Source: Alopecurus myosuroides (Eukaryota; Streptophyta; Magnoliopsida; Poales; Poaceae). From it: a stretch of DNA of 64,000 nucleotides. Position 1 is the stretch's first letter. Each line of letters opens with the position of its first letter. The stretch is from contig CM054061.1 of NCBI GenBank assembly GCA_028641055.1, forward strand, positions 56,000,993-56,064,992, given 5' to 3'. A program made the translations under genes and the position numbers. Below are positions 11,882-22,482 of this stretch, piece after piece. Below the pieces are notes generated by a model. It made no database searches. It was given only the letters and a program-made list of their open reading frames with translations, and was not told where the DNA came from.

Positions 11882-12597
11882 TTTGCCACCTTAGCAAATC
11901 CTATTTGTCGCGTACCACCAGAGCAAATGCTCCCGTGTACCCCTGTGACGGGGGATGGGCCTGGCCCGTTACTCACGCAGTGATCGGAAACGAGGAAGAA
12001 AAAGTGAGGCTAGGGAGGCAGGGCGACCGGAGAATGAGAAGACGGGGAAGAGCACTGGAGATGTACGCCAACTTCATCGCCGACTGGGACAACGTGGCTG
12101 ACCAGGACATCGCCGGAGATGTGAGGAGTGGATCTCACCATAGCCAGCGACGACGCGACTCGCAACGGCAGCACATGTGGAGGTGAGGATTGGATTTAAC
12201 TGGTGGTGGTCCGAGTGTGGTGACCGGCGCCGAAGAAGGAATTTGCTAGGGGATTAAGAGGGAAGCCGAGACGCGGTGGATCGACGATGGCCACAATTCG
12301 AGCAGGGTGGAGCGCCAATGTGGCGTTGAACACGACTGGAGGCAACATGAAGTAACAACCAGCGGTGGCGACGGGGGATCGAAGGGGGCGAAGAAAGGAT
12401 GCGCAAGAAAGAAGAGGATAGGGAAGAACACGGTGTCGTGGTGTGGGCTTGGCCCATGTCGATGCCGCCGGGAGGGAGGCGCTCCCATGAAGGTCTCCTC
12501 TGGTCCAACGTGATAGAACTTGATTCGAAGACGGACTGGACTACTTGGCGGTGTCTAGTGTCTATACCGGAGCCGCTAGGTTGCCTTCCGTTCCGCC
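11882..12597 (+). other. GC-rich upstream region of the SLKPC gene
   Basis: This 0.7-kb stretch lies between the MITE and the TATA box. It is GC-rich, and several frames are open by composition only. I see no domain and no splice pattern joining it to the CDS. It most likely holds the distal promoter. Confidence 0.4.
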
Positions 12598-12606
12598 TTT
12601 ATATAG
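12598..12606 (+). promoter_or_regulatory. TATA box of the SLKPC gene
   Basis: TTTATATAG lies about 140 bases before the ATG, so transcription would start near 12630 and give a 5' UTR of roughly 110 bases. The following 100 bases are pyrimidine-rich and free of ATG, which suits a plant leader. Confidence 0.6.
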
Positions 12607-12740
12607 ATCGACACGACGCCGCCGGTTCCCCAAGATCCCTAATTCCGCCTTCACGCAACCACACAGAAATCCGCGTATACTCCCCTGCCACCCAACCGGA
12701 AATCGAAATCTCTCGTCTCGGCGGGTGGAAGATCGGGTCG

Positions 12741-13442
12741 ATGGCCAGAAACGCGGAGTCTTTCTCGATGAAGCCGTGCAGCAACGCAAGTGTGGAGGCG
12801 GAGGACGGCGGTGAGCTGATGGGCCGCGCCGGAAAGGAGAAGTCTTCCTTGAAGCCATGCAACCAGAAAGGCGACAGCAAGAGCATGGAGGAGTTTTCAT
12901 CGCTGAAGCCGTGCAGCACCGGAGGTATGGCGGCGGAAGAGGCTTTCACCGCCATCATGAGCGCGGAAGCGGCCGGAGAGGATTGTTCACTCAAGGTCTG
13001 CCCCACCACCAAAAGGAAGAAGCTGACGGCCAGGCATCTGCGTGGCCAAGATCAGTTGGAGGACGACTGTTCCGACGAAGATACTGTGGCCGATGTGAGC
13101 GAGGTCAAGACTGTCGAGCAGGCCAGTCTCGGCATCAAAGGTGCATTGCTGGCCGGGAAGGGGAAACTGGGCAACCTCTCGGACGACTCTAAGGATGAAG
13201 ATGTCCAAGGTAGTAAAGTGATTCCCAACTCTGAAAATGACGGTTCGGTTGATGATGATGATGAATCAATCACAGAGAGTGAGTTCGCCGCCTTTCTGGA
13301 GGAGGAAAGGGCGGAATACCGAAGGTTCTGGGAAGAGGAGGTGGTGCCTAGAAACACAGGTTGGGTGTTCAAGGATTATACCAAGGAGGGAGTTGTCTGC
13401 GACTCCACTGCCAATGCTGAGGCTGCTCTGGAATCCAACTGA
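12741..13442 (+). CDS. Unknown intronless gene with four SLKPC-type repeats (233 aa)
   Basis: I do not recognise this protein. The frame is open from further upstream (12399), but ATG 12741 is preferred: it follows the TATA box and leader and has a good plant start context (GTCGATGGCC). The motif S-(L/M)-K-(P/V)-C occurs at residues 9-13, 36-40, 54-58 and 83-87, spaced by 18-29 residues. It is followed by a basic patch KRKK (91-94) that could be a nuclear signal. The rest is acidic, with a DDDDE run and a Glu/Arg-rich segment AAFLEEERAEYRRFWEEE likely to be helical, then a conserved-looking NTGWVFKDYTKEG. No signal peptide or membrane segment is seen. GC content and codon use differ from the AT-rich repeats around it. 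A nuclear acidic protein is an inference only. Confidence 0.72.
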   Translation: MARNAESFSMKPCSNASVEAEDGGELMGRAGKEKSSLKPCNQKGDSKSMEEFSSLKPCSTGGMAAEEAFTAIMSAEAAGEDCSLKVCPTTKRKKLTARHLRGQDQLEDDCSDEDTVADVSEVKTVEQASLGIKGALLAGKGKLGNLSDDSKDEDVQGSKVIPNSENDGSVDDDDESITESEFAAFLEEERAEYRRFWEEEVVPRNTGWVFKDYTKEGVVCDSTANAEAALESN

Positions 13443-13986
13443 GGTGTTGATTTATTTGATCTGGTCGGTCCACCAAGGCTGTGCTAAGTTATGTTTCTAC
13501 CCGTCTGTATATCTGAAGCTATCCAAGGCTCATCCATGTTATGGTTCACCGGTATCTTCATGATAAGTTAGTCAGTGACCTGACCTTATTATTAAGCTAG
13601 ACTGTGACCTTATACTATTGTAAGTTAGGCACCGATGATACAGTGCCATCTGTGTTAATTTATTTACTAGTATGCTGCAACTCTGTTATCTATTAGTGCA
13701 ATCGTTCAAGGGGTGCCTGTTTGTGTTTGCTAATTGGGTAGCTGTGATTGCTGTGTGTAATGCCTCACTATGCTGTGATTGCTGTGTTATGTTTCTATCG
13801 GTCTATATATCTGAGGCTATCCAAGGCTCATCTATGTTATGGTTCACCGGTATATCTTCATGGTGCTGCGATCTTCGTGATAAGTTAGGCAGTGACCTGA
13901 CCTTATTATTAAATTAGACCGTGACCTTATATTATTGTAACTTAGGCACCGATGATACAGTGCAGTCTGTGTTAATTTATATACTA

Positions 13987-14131
13987 CTGCTTCGGTATCA
14001 AAATGAAAATGTTTTAGCGTTTTCTAAAAAATGTATTAGACATGTTTTAGTGTATAGATTCATGTGTATCTTATCTAGATATATTTTATCTACGAAACGG
14101 TAAAACATCTTATATTTGGATACGGAGGGAG
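13987..14131. mobile_element. Stowaway-like MITE in repeat copy 2
   Basis: Ends CTGCTTCGGTATC and GATACGGAGGGAG are flanked by TA (13985-13986 and 14132-14133). The long inverted arms include ATGTTTTAGCG and GGTAAAACATC. It is related to the MITE at 11719. Confidence 0.85.
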
Positions 14132-14146
14132 TAGTGTGCTGCAACC

Positions 14147-14205
14147 ATGTCTATATATTTTGTCTAGAAAACGGTAAAACATCTTATATTCAGATAAGGA
14201 GGGAG
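14147..14205. mobile_element. Partial second MITE copy (3' arm only)
   Basis: CGGTAAAACATCTTATAT and AAGGAGGGAG repeat the right end of the preceding MITE and are again followed by TAG and TGCTGCAAC. The pair (MITE, TAGTGTGCTGCAAC, partial MITE, TAGTATGCTGCAAC) shows that MITE end and flank were duplicated together. Confidence 0.8.
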
Positions 14206-14310
14206 TAGTATGCTGCAACTCTGTTATCTATTAGTGCAATCTTTGAAGGGGTGCCTGTTTGTGCTTGCTAAATGGGTAACTGTGCTTGCTGTGTGCAATG
14301 CCTCAGTATG

Positions 14311-15400
14311 CTTTTTCTCAACCAGAATTTTGTGTTCTTTGTTCTGAAAAGCACTCGTAGTCATGCATGTTACTGGGCAGGATTTGTTGGGTCGTATAAT
14401 GTGACCTTCTGAAGTTAGGCTGTGCAGCGTTGACATTGTTTTTAAGTACTGTGCTACAACACTTCTCCATTAGTACAGAGTTAAGACTAGGCTGCCCAAT
14501 TTTTTTCCTCATAGTGGGCTAGTATCATGGACACCGGACATGCATATATATATTTCCTCAATGCCACGGTGCCAAATTGTGTAGGCTCATTTGCGAAGAG
14601 TTTGAGATCGCAATTTTCAGTCTCCCCAAAGTGAGAATAGAACGAGCTTGTTGGGATCAAAGCAGAAGAGTTGCAATGCACAATCTGGGAATTTTTGAGT
14701 GAGTAAGAGATTTGTTTTCTCTTCTATACTCAATGACATTGGTCAATTCGCCTGATACAGGTCCAGCAATAGGTGCTCGAAACCTCACACTCCTAGTAGC
14801 AGTACATGGCATCATTTAGATTACACAAACGTCCAGTTTTGCAAGCTCATGCGCCTGAACATATCTGTGTGTTATCGAGTATTTATGGGTCACATAATTA
14901 AGCTGTGTCAACCTTTAATTGAGAGAATAAAGATGTTTTATTGGTTTTATGAATGATAGATGTCGGTCCACCAAAGGCTCATCTATGTTATGGTTCACCG
15001 GTATCTTCATGATGCTGCGATCTTCATGATAAGTTAGACAGTGCCATATCTATTAGTGCAATCATTCAAGGGGTGCTTGTTTGTGTTTGCTAATTGGGTA
15101 ACTGTGCTTACTGTGTGTAATGCCTCACTATGCTTTTTTTTTCAACCAGATTTTTGTGTTGTGTTTGTTCTCAAAAAGTACTCGTAATGATGTTACTGGG
15201 CAGGATTTGTTGGGTCCATGTTATTATACATGGTCAAGCAATCTCTGTGCCCTTTTTTCCGTATAATGTGACCTTCTGAAGTTAGGCTGTGAAGCTGTGA
15301 CATTGTTTTTAAGTATTATGCTACAACACTGTTCTCCATTATTAGTAGAGTTTAGACTAGACTGCTCAATTATTTTCTTTGAGGGAGAAAATGTACCATT
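14311..15400 (+). repeat. Further 3'-flank duplication (copy 3) and intervening unique DNA
   Basis: About 14330-14510 (ACTGGGCAGGATTTGTTGG, ACCTTCTGAAGTTAGGCTG) recurs at about 15150-15380. About 14963-15130 repeats the start of copy 1 in shortened form (GTCGGTCCACCAA, GGTTCACCGGTATCTTC). The stretch 14515-14960 looks unique and holds no gene I can support. Confidence 0.75.
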
Positions 15401-15545
15401 TTTTCTATAGTTATTTGAACCACCTCTGTACTATTTTAGATCGCATAAAATGTTGAAGACAACTTTGTTATTGGTGTATTTTGTCGATGTCTTATCTCTT
15501 TTATGTTATTGAAATCACGTTGTCAAAGCCAATTTTGATTTATTT

Positions 15546-15590
<45 letters not shown>
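15546..15590 (+). repeat. (TTG)15 microsatellite
   Basis: Fifteen perfect TTG units end exactly where recognisable LTR sequence of element C starts (15591). Translations of this stretch as poly-Leu are meaningless. Confidence 0.97.
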
Positions 15591-15591
<1 letters not shown>

Positions 15592-15649
15592 CCTGCTACA
15601 TGTTTGCTTGCTGCCATTTTTATTTCAGATTGCTATTATCACCTATATT
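15591..15649 (+). mobile_element. Element C, 5' LTR remnant (left piece)
   Basis: CTGCTACATGTTTGCTTG and TTTATTTCAGATTGC match the last 330 bases of C's 3' LTR (about 62683 on). Only the tail of the LTR is present; the upstream 1.1 kb is missing and replaced by the microsatellite. The last 16 bases (15634-15649, TATTATCACCTATATT) are the LINE target site, repeated at 37426-37441. Confidence 0.8.
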
Positions 15650-15665
15650 TTTTTTGAAACCTAAA

Positions 15666-15686
15666 CTGTGGGGTAAAACCCCACAG
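15666..15686 (-). other. Perfect stem-loop at the LINE 3' end
   Basis: CTGTGGGGT and ACCCCACAG form a 9-bp perfect stem with a 3-base loop, 10 bases inside the poly(A) tail. Such 3' hairpins are known in some plant L1 elements as RT recognition structures. That function here is inference. Confidence 0.6.
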
Positions 15687-15767
15687 CATTTTATTATTAT
15701 AAAGAGAGCACTTTACAAGAGTTGCAGAATATACAAAATATACAGACACCCAAAGGGGTGAGCCTAT

Positions 15768-18700
15768 CTAAATTAAATCCTCAATCCATTTTGATAACTG
15801 TTGAAGATGTGAATCCTTCACTCTATGCGTATGCAGAGTGATGTCATGTATGAAATTACGTTTCCAGGCCCGGAAGGTTGGCATTATGTGTTGAAATACT
15901 GCCTCATTCCTCTGTTTCCATATATGCCAAGCAGCAAGAATGACCACCTCAGTAAAAAAGGGCTTGGTAAACTTTTGCCTTGTCTTGTAGAAAACTTGCT
16001 CAAAGCTATCTCCATCTTCCCAAAGAATTTGCAAATAGTTCCAGATTCGGACACTAAAATTGCACTTAAAGAAGAGATGCATCTAGTCCTCTGTTTCCTC
16101 AATGGACATAAGGAGCAGTGAAGGATATCAGTAACATTCCAATGCCTGCGCCTTAACATGTCCCTCGTGTTCAAGCGATCACTGACCAATAACCAAGCAA
16201 AAACCTTGATCCTGAGCACCACTTTACTCTTCCAAATCCACTCATAAATTTTGCTGGCTCTCTGATTCCGAAAACAGTAATGGTAAAACCTGTGCGAAGT
16301 GTATTCCCCGCCTTTCCATATTGTTTTCCACTCATCAAAACCATCAGAATCCAACTGAACATGTTGCAGAACCAACTGCATTTGCTGAAACTCTTGAAAC
16401 GCTTGCTGAGATAGTGGTAAATCAAATAGACTTGATCTATCCATAGTGAGGAGAAATTCTCTAACCGAAATATGTGAGTCAAGTGCAAAAGAAAAAATCC
16501 TAAGGAATTCTTCTTGGAAATTACGGCCATGCCAAACATCCCAGAACCTGGCTGTGTCCCCCCTTTTAACCTGTACTGCACTGACTTGGAAATATAGTGG
16601 CGCTAATTTCATAATATCACGCCACCAAAAAGAACCACAAAGTGATGCTGACTGAGGAACCCCATTCGGATAGTGCCTCCAAACCAAATCCACCCAAGGT
16701 AGATTAGCCTTATTAAAAAACTTATGGAGATGTTTAATAAGCAGGCTTTGGTTTTGCTTCTGAAAGTCAACAATTCCGAGACCACCAGCACTTCTCGGCT
16801 TACAGATCATTTCAAGTGAAGCTAGTGATTGTTTCTTAGAGTCTGGATGATTACCTCTCCAAAGACAATGCCTGATAACTCGATGGAATAGTTTTAAAAT
16901 TCCAGGGGGGATCTCCAGGGAACACAGGAAGTATACATGCATAGAGGACAGACAAGAATTGATGAGCTGCAATCTCCCTCCATAGGCTAAGCAGGTGGAA
17001 CTAGCTGTTAGCCTTCTTTCAATCTTGGTGACAAGAGGCATTAGATCAATGATACGAGGCCTAGTAGTCCCCATTGGAAGGCATAGGTATGTGAAAGGAA
17101 AAGAACCCACAGTGCATCCAAAATCAGTAGCCAGAGACTGCACTTCCTCATCCGAAATATTAATTGGGAGCATGCAGGACTTGTGGTAATTAACCTGAAG
17201 ACCAGTAGAGACACTAAAATCCTGCAAAGCCTTCTTGAGAACTGCCAATTGATTGGCATCAGCCTGTAAGACTAAAATAGTGTCATCTGCATACTGAACA
17301 ATTGGAAAATCCTGTTCACCCACATCAATTGGCAGGCTGAGCAAACCCCTTTCTTTCAGATCATTAATGATATATTGCAAAATCTCAGCACCTAAAACAA
17401 AGAGCAGAGGTGACAAGGGATCTCCCTGCCTAACCCCCCTTCTGCATCTAAATTTTCTTCCAGGGACACCATTTACTAGGACAGAGGAGGTACCTGACTC
17501 CAGCATGATCTTGACCCAAAAGATAAACTTCTCAGGAAAGCCCATATGCCTCAGAACTTGATAGATTGATTCATGCTCCACAGAGTCAAAAGCCTTCTCA
17601 AAATCTAGTTTCAGAATAACAATAGGAAGTTTATATGCTTTACACTGATGAATATACTCAAACGACCAGGCCAAACAATCATGTATCGTCGTTCCTTTGA
17701 TGAAACCATACTGATTTTTATGGATACAATCCAAAATTCTTGTTTGAAGCCTATCAGCAACCATCTTGGTGAGAAATTTGAGGCAAGTATTTGTGAGAGA
17801 GATAGGCATGTAGTCATTAATAGTTTCTGGAGAGGGCTTCTTGGGAATCAAAGTTATGAAAGAAGAATTGATATTCTCCAAGCTAATAGACTGATCAAAG
17901 AAATCTCTGGCAAGAGCATAGAAGTCACTTTTAATGATATCCCAACAGTGCTTGAGAAACATCCCATTAAATCCATCAGGTCCTGGTGCTTTGTCCACAG
18001 GCATCTTTTTAACTAAATCATCCATTTCCTTAGTAGTGAAAGGGACCACAAGCTCCTCTAAACCATCAACTTTTTTAATCATACCTGCTAGATCAAACAA
18101 CATCTGAATACCATTAGAGGTTCCCATTCTCTGCTTGTAACAATCCCATGCCACATTAGCCATTTGGTCATGATCAGTAATAATATGACCATCAGCAAGA
18201 TGGAGACTAGCCATAGAATTTCTCCTGTACCTCTCTGTGGCCATAGCATGAAAGAATTTCGTGTTCTCCTCTCCCATCTTGATCCATCGTATAGAACATC
18301 TCTTCCTCCAATATTGGTATTGAAATCTGAGCAGCTTCTCATGGTGGATTTTGACTAAAATCCGAAAGTTTGCCTCATGAGTGAATAAAGGCCTATCCTC
18401 TTCCAGTTCATCCAAGAACAAAATGTCTATATTACATTTGTGAATGAGTAGTTTAAGCTTGGAGAGTCCCATTTTCCACTTTTTCAGAGCTGATCTCAAC
18501 AATTTCAATTTCTCAGATAACATACCTGATGAAGTGACTGCACATGTCTGTCTGCACCATACATCCTTAACACAATCAAGAAAACCAGGCTGTTGTATCC
18601 AATAATTCTCAAAACGAAACAGGTGCACTTTAGGAATGACTGTGTCAATATTAACAATGCAAGGCACATGATCTGAAGTGGGTTTTGCCATTGGGGTGAC

Positions 18701-19369
18701 CACTGTATTTGGGTAGACATATACCAATGAGGAAGATGTGAAAAACCAGTCCAGTTGCACCAGGAGAGGACCAGCCTGCATGTTAGACCAAGTGTAGGAC
18801 CTGCCTTTGAGGGGCAGTTCCAGAATCCCAAGATGAGTGATCACCTCATTGAACAAGAACATATCATTAGCATCCCCTCCAGGTCTGTTACGATCATCTT
18901 CAGAACGAATGAAGTTGAAATCCCCCATGAAAAGCCATAATTCATCTTGAGGAATCGATAGATCAAATAACCATTGCACAAACAGGTCTCTCTGTTCTCC
19001 CTGACATGGACCATATACCACAACAAGAGTCCACTTTTGTAGAGAGTGTGCTGATTGAAACGAAATTATTAAACCAAAACGTTTGGCCTCAACCAATGTA
19101 CCATGGAGAACACTTGATTTCCAAACCACTAAGATTCCTCCCGAAGCCCCAATCGAAGGTGAATAAGCAAAAGTATCAAACTGATTAGGACAACACTTTT
19201 TAATGAAAGCACGGTCAAAATCTTCTTTTTTGGTCTCCTGTATACAAACCACCGCACATCCACTCTCAACAATTTTATTGTACATAGCCAGCTGTTTATC
19301 ATGTGAGTTCAGACCACGAATATTCCAGCACAAAACTTTCCATATAAGATAATTAATGTTCTGATCCAT
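15768..19369 (-). pseudogene. LINE ORF2: endonuclease, reverse transcriptase, zinc-binding domain
   Basis: ORF2 likely starts at ATG 19369, just after the ORF1 stop (19375-19377). The N-terminal apurinic-type endonuclease shows VLCWNIRGLNS, VVCIQETKK, FMGDFNFIRS and SDHVPCIV. The RT follows with KAPGPDGFNGMFLKHCW, LDFEKAFDSVEH, GVRQGDPLSPLLFVLGAEIL and the catalytic QYADDTILV (codons near 17282-17293). The C-terminal zf-RVT part has FAWLLVSDRLNTRDML and then, in another frame, HLFFKCNFSVRIWNYL. Damage is visible. A frameshift and stop near 16080-16090 separate the last 104 residues, and usual family residues are changed (for example FTYLCLPMG where Gly is expected). It is probably inactive. 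It normally nicks target DNA and copies LINE RNA at the break. Confidence 0.92.
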
Positions 19370-19374
19370 TAAAA

Positions 19375-21628
19375 TCAACTGAAGGTAGAAAAACGCCCAC
19401 ACCTACTAGAGGAGAGGCCAACAGAGCACGACAAAAGCAGACAAAGCTTCCCTAGATACTGTGAAAACTGAAATAAATGGATACAAGATGCAAAGAGGGT
19501 GCACCTATCCCTATAGAACGTGATTTTACTCAACATTTGGAAACTCTTTGCTGGATGACCATCTGTGGCCACAGCTGTAAGCTTGTCTGCCTGCAGGTCT
19601 GCTGGATTCATCTCGAGCATGGCGCCAATCTGTTGTAGCTCTTGAATAAGTAGGGGAGGACGTGGTGGAGAGCCTCTGCTATTTGGGACCTCTGAAATCT
19701 GCTGCAACAAATTTTTCTTCACCCTCTTCTTGGGCCTAACCACACCTGGAGCTGACGGTGGTCTGAAACCATCCAGTTTCGTCTGGCTACGAGTACGCAT
19801 ACGAGCCACAGTGTTCACTAACAGTGGTCCCTTCGAGCGCGACTTCTTGGCTGATGACAACATCGGAGCAGACTGAAACTGAAAGTCCTTGTCACTTGCG
19901 CGATCCTCAGCTAGCCCAGCAACGTCCAGAGGAGCAGTGGTGATCACCCTTGAAGGCATAACGTGACGAGACCTCGGCGTCACGCACGCCATGATAGCAT
20001 CATTAAAATTCTGAGCGGGCGGATCATCCTCAAAAGCCACCGAAGCAGATCGCTTCTTGTTAGCCACCGAAGCAGATCGCTTCTTGTAAGTCACTATAGC
20101 GGGGACTGATGCTTGTTTGTCGAGAGCAGAGTCCAGAGGCCCATCAGCAGCAGGTATTTCCGAGACCACCGCACCCTGTGCAGTTATCTCCTTTACGGGC
20201 TCAGCACTCGAATGATTCAGTGAAGCAATTAGAATTGTGCCTTCAGATAACGGAATATTCTCAGCACTCGGTGTCACAGAACTCACAGGCATAGGTGCTG
20301 CAGCTACATCCTCTATCTGAACCGCAGACTGAGACTCATCAGACGCAACCGATACCAACGGAACCTCGGGTGCAACAGCTAGCGTATCCGTGCCAGCATC
20401 CATCGGTATTGCAGTAGCAGGATCAACAATATCAGCAGACAGGGTGCCATCCGCACCAAAAGGAATAGGAGAAACCTCATCGAGTGAATTCTGAATGTGT
20501 TCCATTGACATAGCAGCCACACTAACCTCTGAAGCTGAGTTGTAGGCCTGATCATTGGGCTGAGCATTCTGCGGAAACGGAGGCTGATTCATGTTACCAC
20601 CATGTTGCGGCGATGGCATGTTCCAACCCATCTCTGGGAACTCAGGGAGACCATGCATGAGATCATCAGGCTGCAAATTGCCAGGCAGAGGGTGAGGGTT
20701 ACCATTCAGTGGCATCGGATCCTCATCAGCCGGGTGCTCATCTGCAAAATCACTTGAAAGAATAAAGCAAGGAGCGGTCCACGAATGTCTGATACCCGAG
20801 TACCGACCCACTCTTGCCTGTCTGAAAACCACATCACGAGGAACCAGTGATGGCGAGGGAAAAGATGCATACACAAGGGTACGTCACTTCTGAATATCAC
20901 GATGTTGCCAATAGTGGAACTCCCCAAACGTGTTGACTGCCTCCCTGATAGAATCAATGTTTCTATAGTCCAAAGGAATCCCTATGAACATTAGCCAACC
21001 TCTCCTAATTCCAGCTTGTGATCTAAAATTGATACCCTCATCATGCTTAATGAATCTCAATGTGTACTGTCCCATAAATCCCCAAGGCATATGCGAAGCT
21101 AGAGCCTGCCGGACCACAGGATTTCTGAATTGAAACAAACCCACTCCATGGAACCAAGGCAGATAATTAGCCACTTCCACGTCCTGATCAACAAGAAAAT
21201 TTCTGACCTGCTGCATCATGAAGAAGAGCTCCTGTTCCGGTGGGTGAGGCTCCACGATGGCCACCGCATAGGTCTCATGTCCATCAGTGATCTGACAAGA
21301 TGGAGTAACAAAGGATCGAGGCAGACGGTTGGCTCCTCCATCAATGATTTGGAACCCCACGGGCATCCACGGAGCTGGATCAAAATCGAAGTTGGCCATG
21401 GCTTTGTCGGGTGGGGCTGGTGGAGACTCAGGTGGCGGCTGCAACGGGTGCGTAAGGATGCGATCGAGAGGGGGCAAGAGCGAGCCCGAGACCTGGGTAG
21501 AAATACCCTCTGCAGATGCCAAATTAGTTACCACCGTATCCTTGATTTTTGGGATCCAGCGTAATTTCGTGGGGCAGGGGTTGGAACATTCCTTTTGGAT
21601 ATGACCAAACCGAAAACAACTACGGCAG
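19375..21628 (-). pseudogene. LINE ORF1, C-terminal part
   Basis: The frame runs from the gypsy insertion at 21628 to the stop at 19375, broken by one in-frame TGA at 20884-20886. It starts with a CCHC zinc knuckle (CRSCFRFGHIQKEC) and continues into a segment with WFHGVGLFQFRNPVVRQAL and GWLMFIGIPLDYRN, an RNA-binding-like region. It ends in a long low-complexity tail rich in Pro, Ala and Ser with a duplicated KKRSASVA motif. The phase at 21628 fits exactly that of the N-terminal part at 36401, so the two pieces were one ORF of about 1036 codons. ORF1 proteins bind LINE RNA. Confidence 0.85.
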
Positions 21629-22475
21629 CGAATTGTAACATCCCAAGTATGAAAATACCCTAGAATGCTTTGTTCCTTGTTTTATTTCAAGCAATGCATC
21701 ATGTCATCATGTTTACTTATTGTCTGCATTTGTTTTCTATCTGTTTTATCATGTTTTCACAATTCAAATTCAAACCTTTTTTTCAAACCTGGTTTCATAC
21801 TTGCTCTGTTACAACCTTTGGAACCAAAATAACAAATAAAAACACCCCTTTTATTCCTTGTTTTCACTTATTAAATTGTTGCTTTAAATCAAACCAATAA
21901 TTCAATCAATAATTCTCAAATCACCTTTTAAATTCACAAACCAAGTTCAAATCAGTACCTAATTTTAAACCATCACAATTCACCACAATTTGTGGTCCTA
22001 AACTCATTTATTTTAACATAGGGATAACCCTATTCAAATGTTTGTTTTCAATAAAGAAATCTAATATGAAATTCTCCCATATTTGATTTCAAACACTAAC
22101 TATAATTTTAAATTTCCAATTTTGAAATCCAAGCTTATAATATGGTTGCTAATTACTTAAATAGCTTAACTTAATTTTTCTAGAATTTTCCTTGATTAAA
22201 ACCTTAACAACTTTCTTCCAAAAGCAATCTGCAAAAAAAATATAAAAACAGAAAAGAATAAAAGGAAAACAGGAGACATCTAACTATCTACCGCTTGGCC
22301 CAAGCCCACCTAGCCCTAGCGCGCAGCAACCCAGCCCGCGCAGCACAACTTACCGTTTCGAGCTGCGCGGAGATTCGTGCGCGCGCCCTCCTTCTTCGTC
22401 CTCCCGTACGGCGCCCATCGGAGGCCTCCACGGCGACCGCGCGCGACCACGGCGGCCACCGCAGCGCCTCCAGCC

Positions 22476-22482
22476 TATAAAA
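22476..22482 (+). promoter_or_regulatory. TATA box of the Tekay LTR
   Basis: TATAAAA sits in a GC-rich context, about 3.6 kb before the LTR end. The same box is at 32775-32781 in the 3' LTR. RNA would start near 22505. Confidence 0.7.

Larger units (their letters stand above)
13462..14310 (+). repeat. Tandem duplication of the gene's 3' flank (copies 1 and 2)
   Basis: Copy 1 (about 13489-13787) and copy 2 (about 13788-14310) share TATGTTTCTA..CTATCCAAGG, the GGTTCACCGGTATCTTC and GACCTGACCTTATTATTAA blocks, and the CTGCAACTCTGTTATC block. Copy 2 is longer because a MITE and a partial second MITE lie in it. Copy 1 is the presumed 3' UTR and downstream region of the SLKPC gene. Confidence 0.85.
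15650..21633 (-). mobile_element. L1-type LINE, 3' part (minus strand)
   Basis: This is a full-length-looking LINE in minus orientation. Its 3' poly(A) appears as a T run at 15650-15655, next to the 16-bp TSD (15634-15649 and 37426-37441). It carries ORF2 (endonuclease, RT, zinc-binding) and most of ORF1. The 5' part is at 36401-37425, beyond the gypsy insertion. The LINE itself is inserted in the 5' LTR of element C. Total length without the insertion is about 7.0 kb. Confidence 0.93.

Noticed and set aside
12399..12740. N-terminal extension of the SLKPC ORF to 12399
   Set aside because: The extension crosses the TATA box and the presumed transcription start, and its residues look like non-coding translation; ATG 12741 is the better start.
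12246..13372. Several minus-strand and other-frame ORFs across the SLKPC gene region (for example 12599-13012 and 13052-13372)
   Set aside because: They overlap the better-supported plus-strand CDS, have no promoter or domain, and follow from high GC content.
15884..16080. Last 60 or so residues of the 1172-aa LINE ORF
   Set aside because: They are out of frame after a frameshift; the genuine C-terminus is in the frame 15768-16082.
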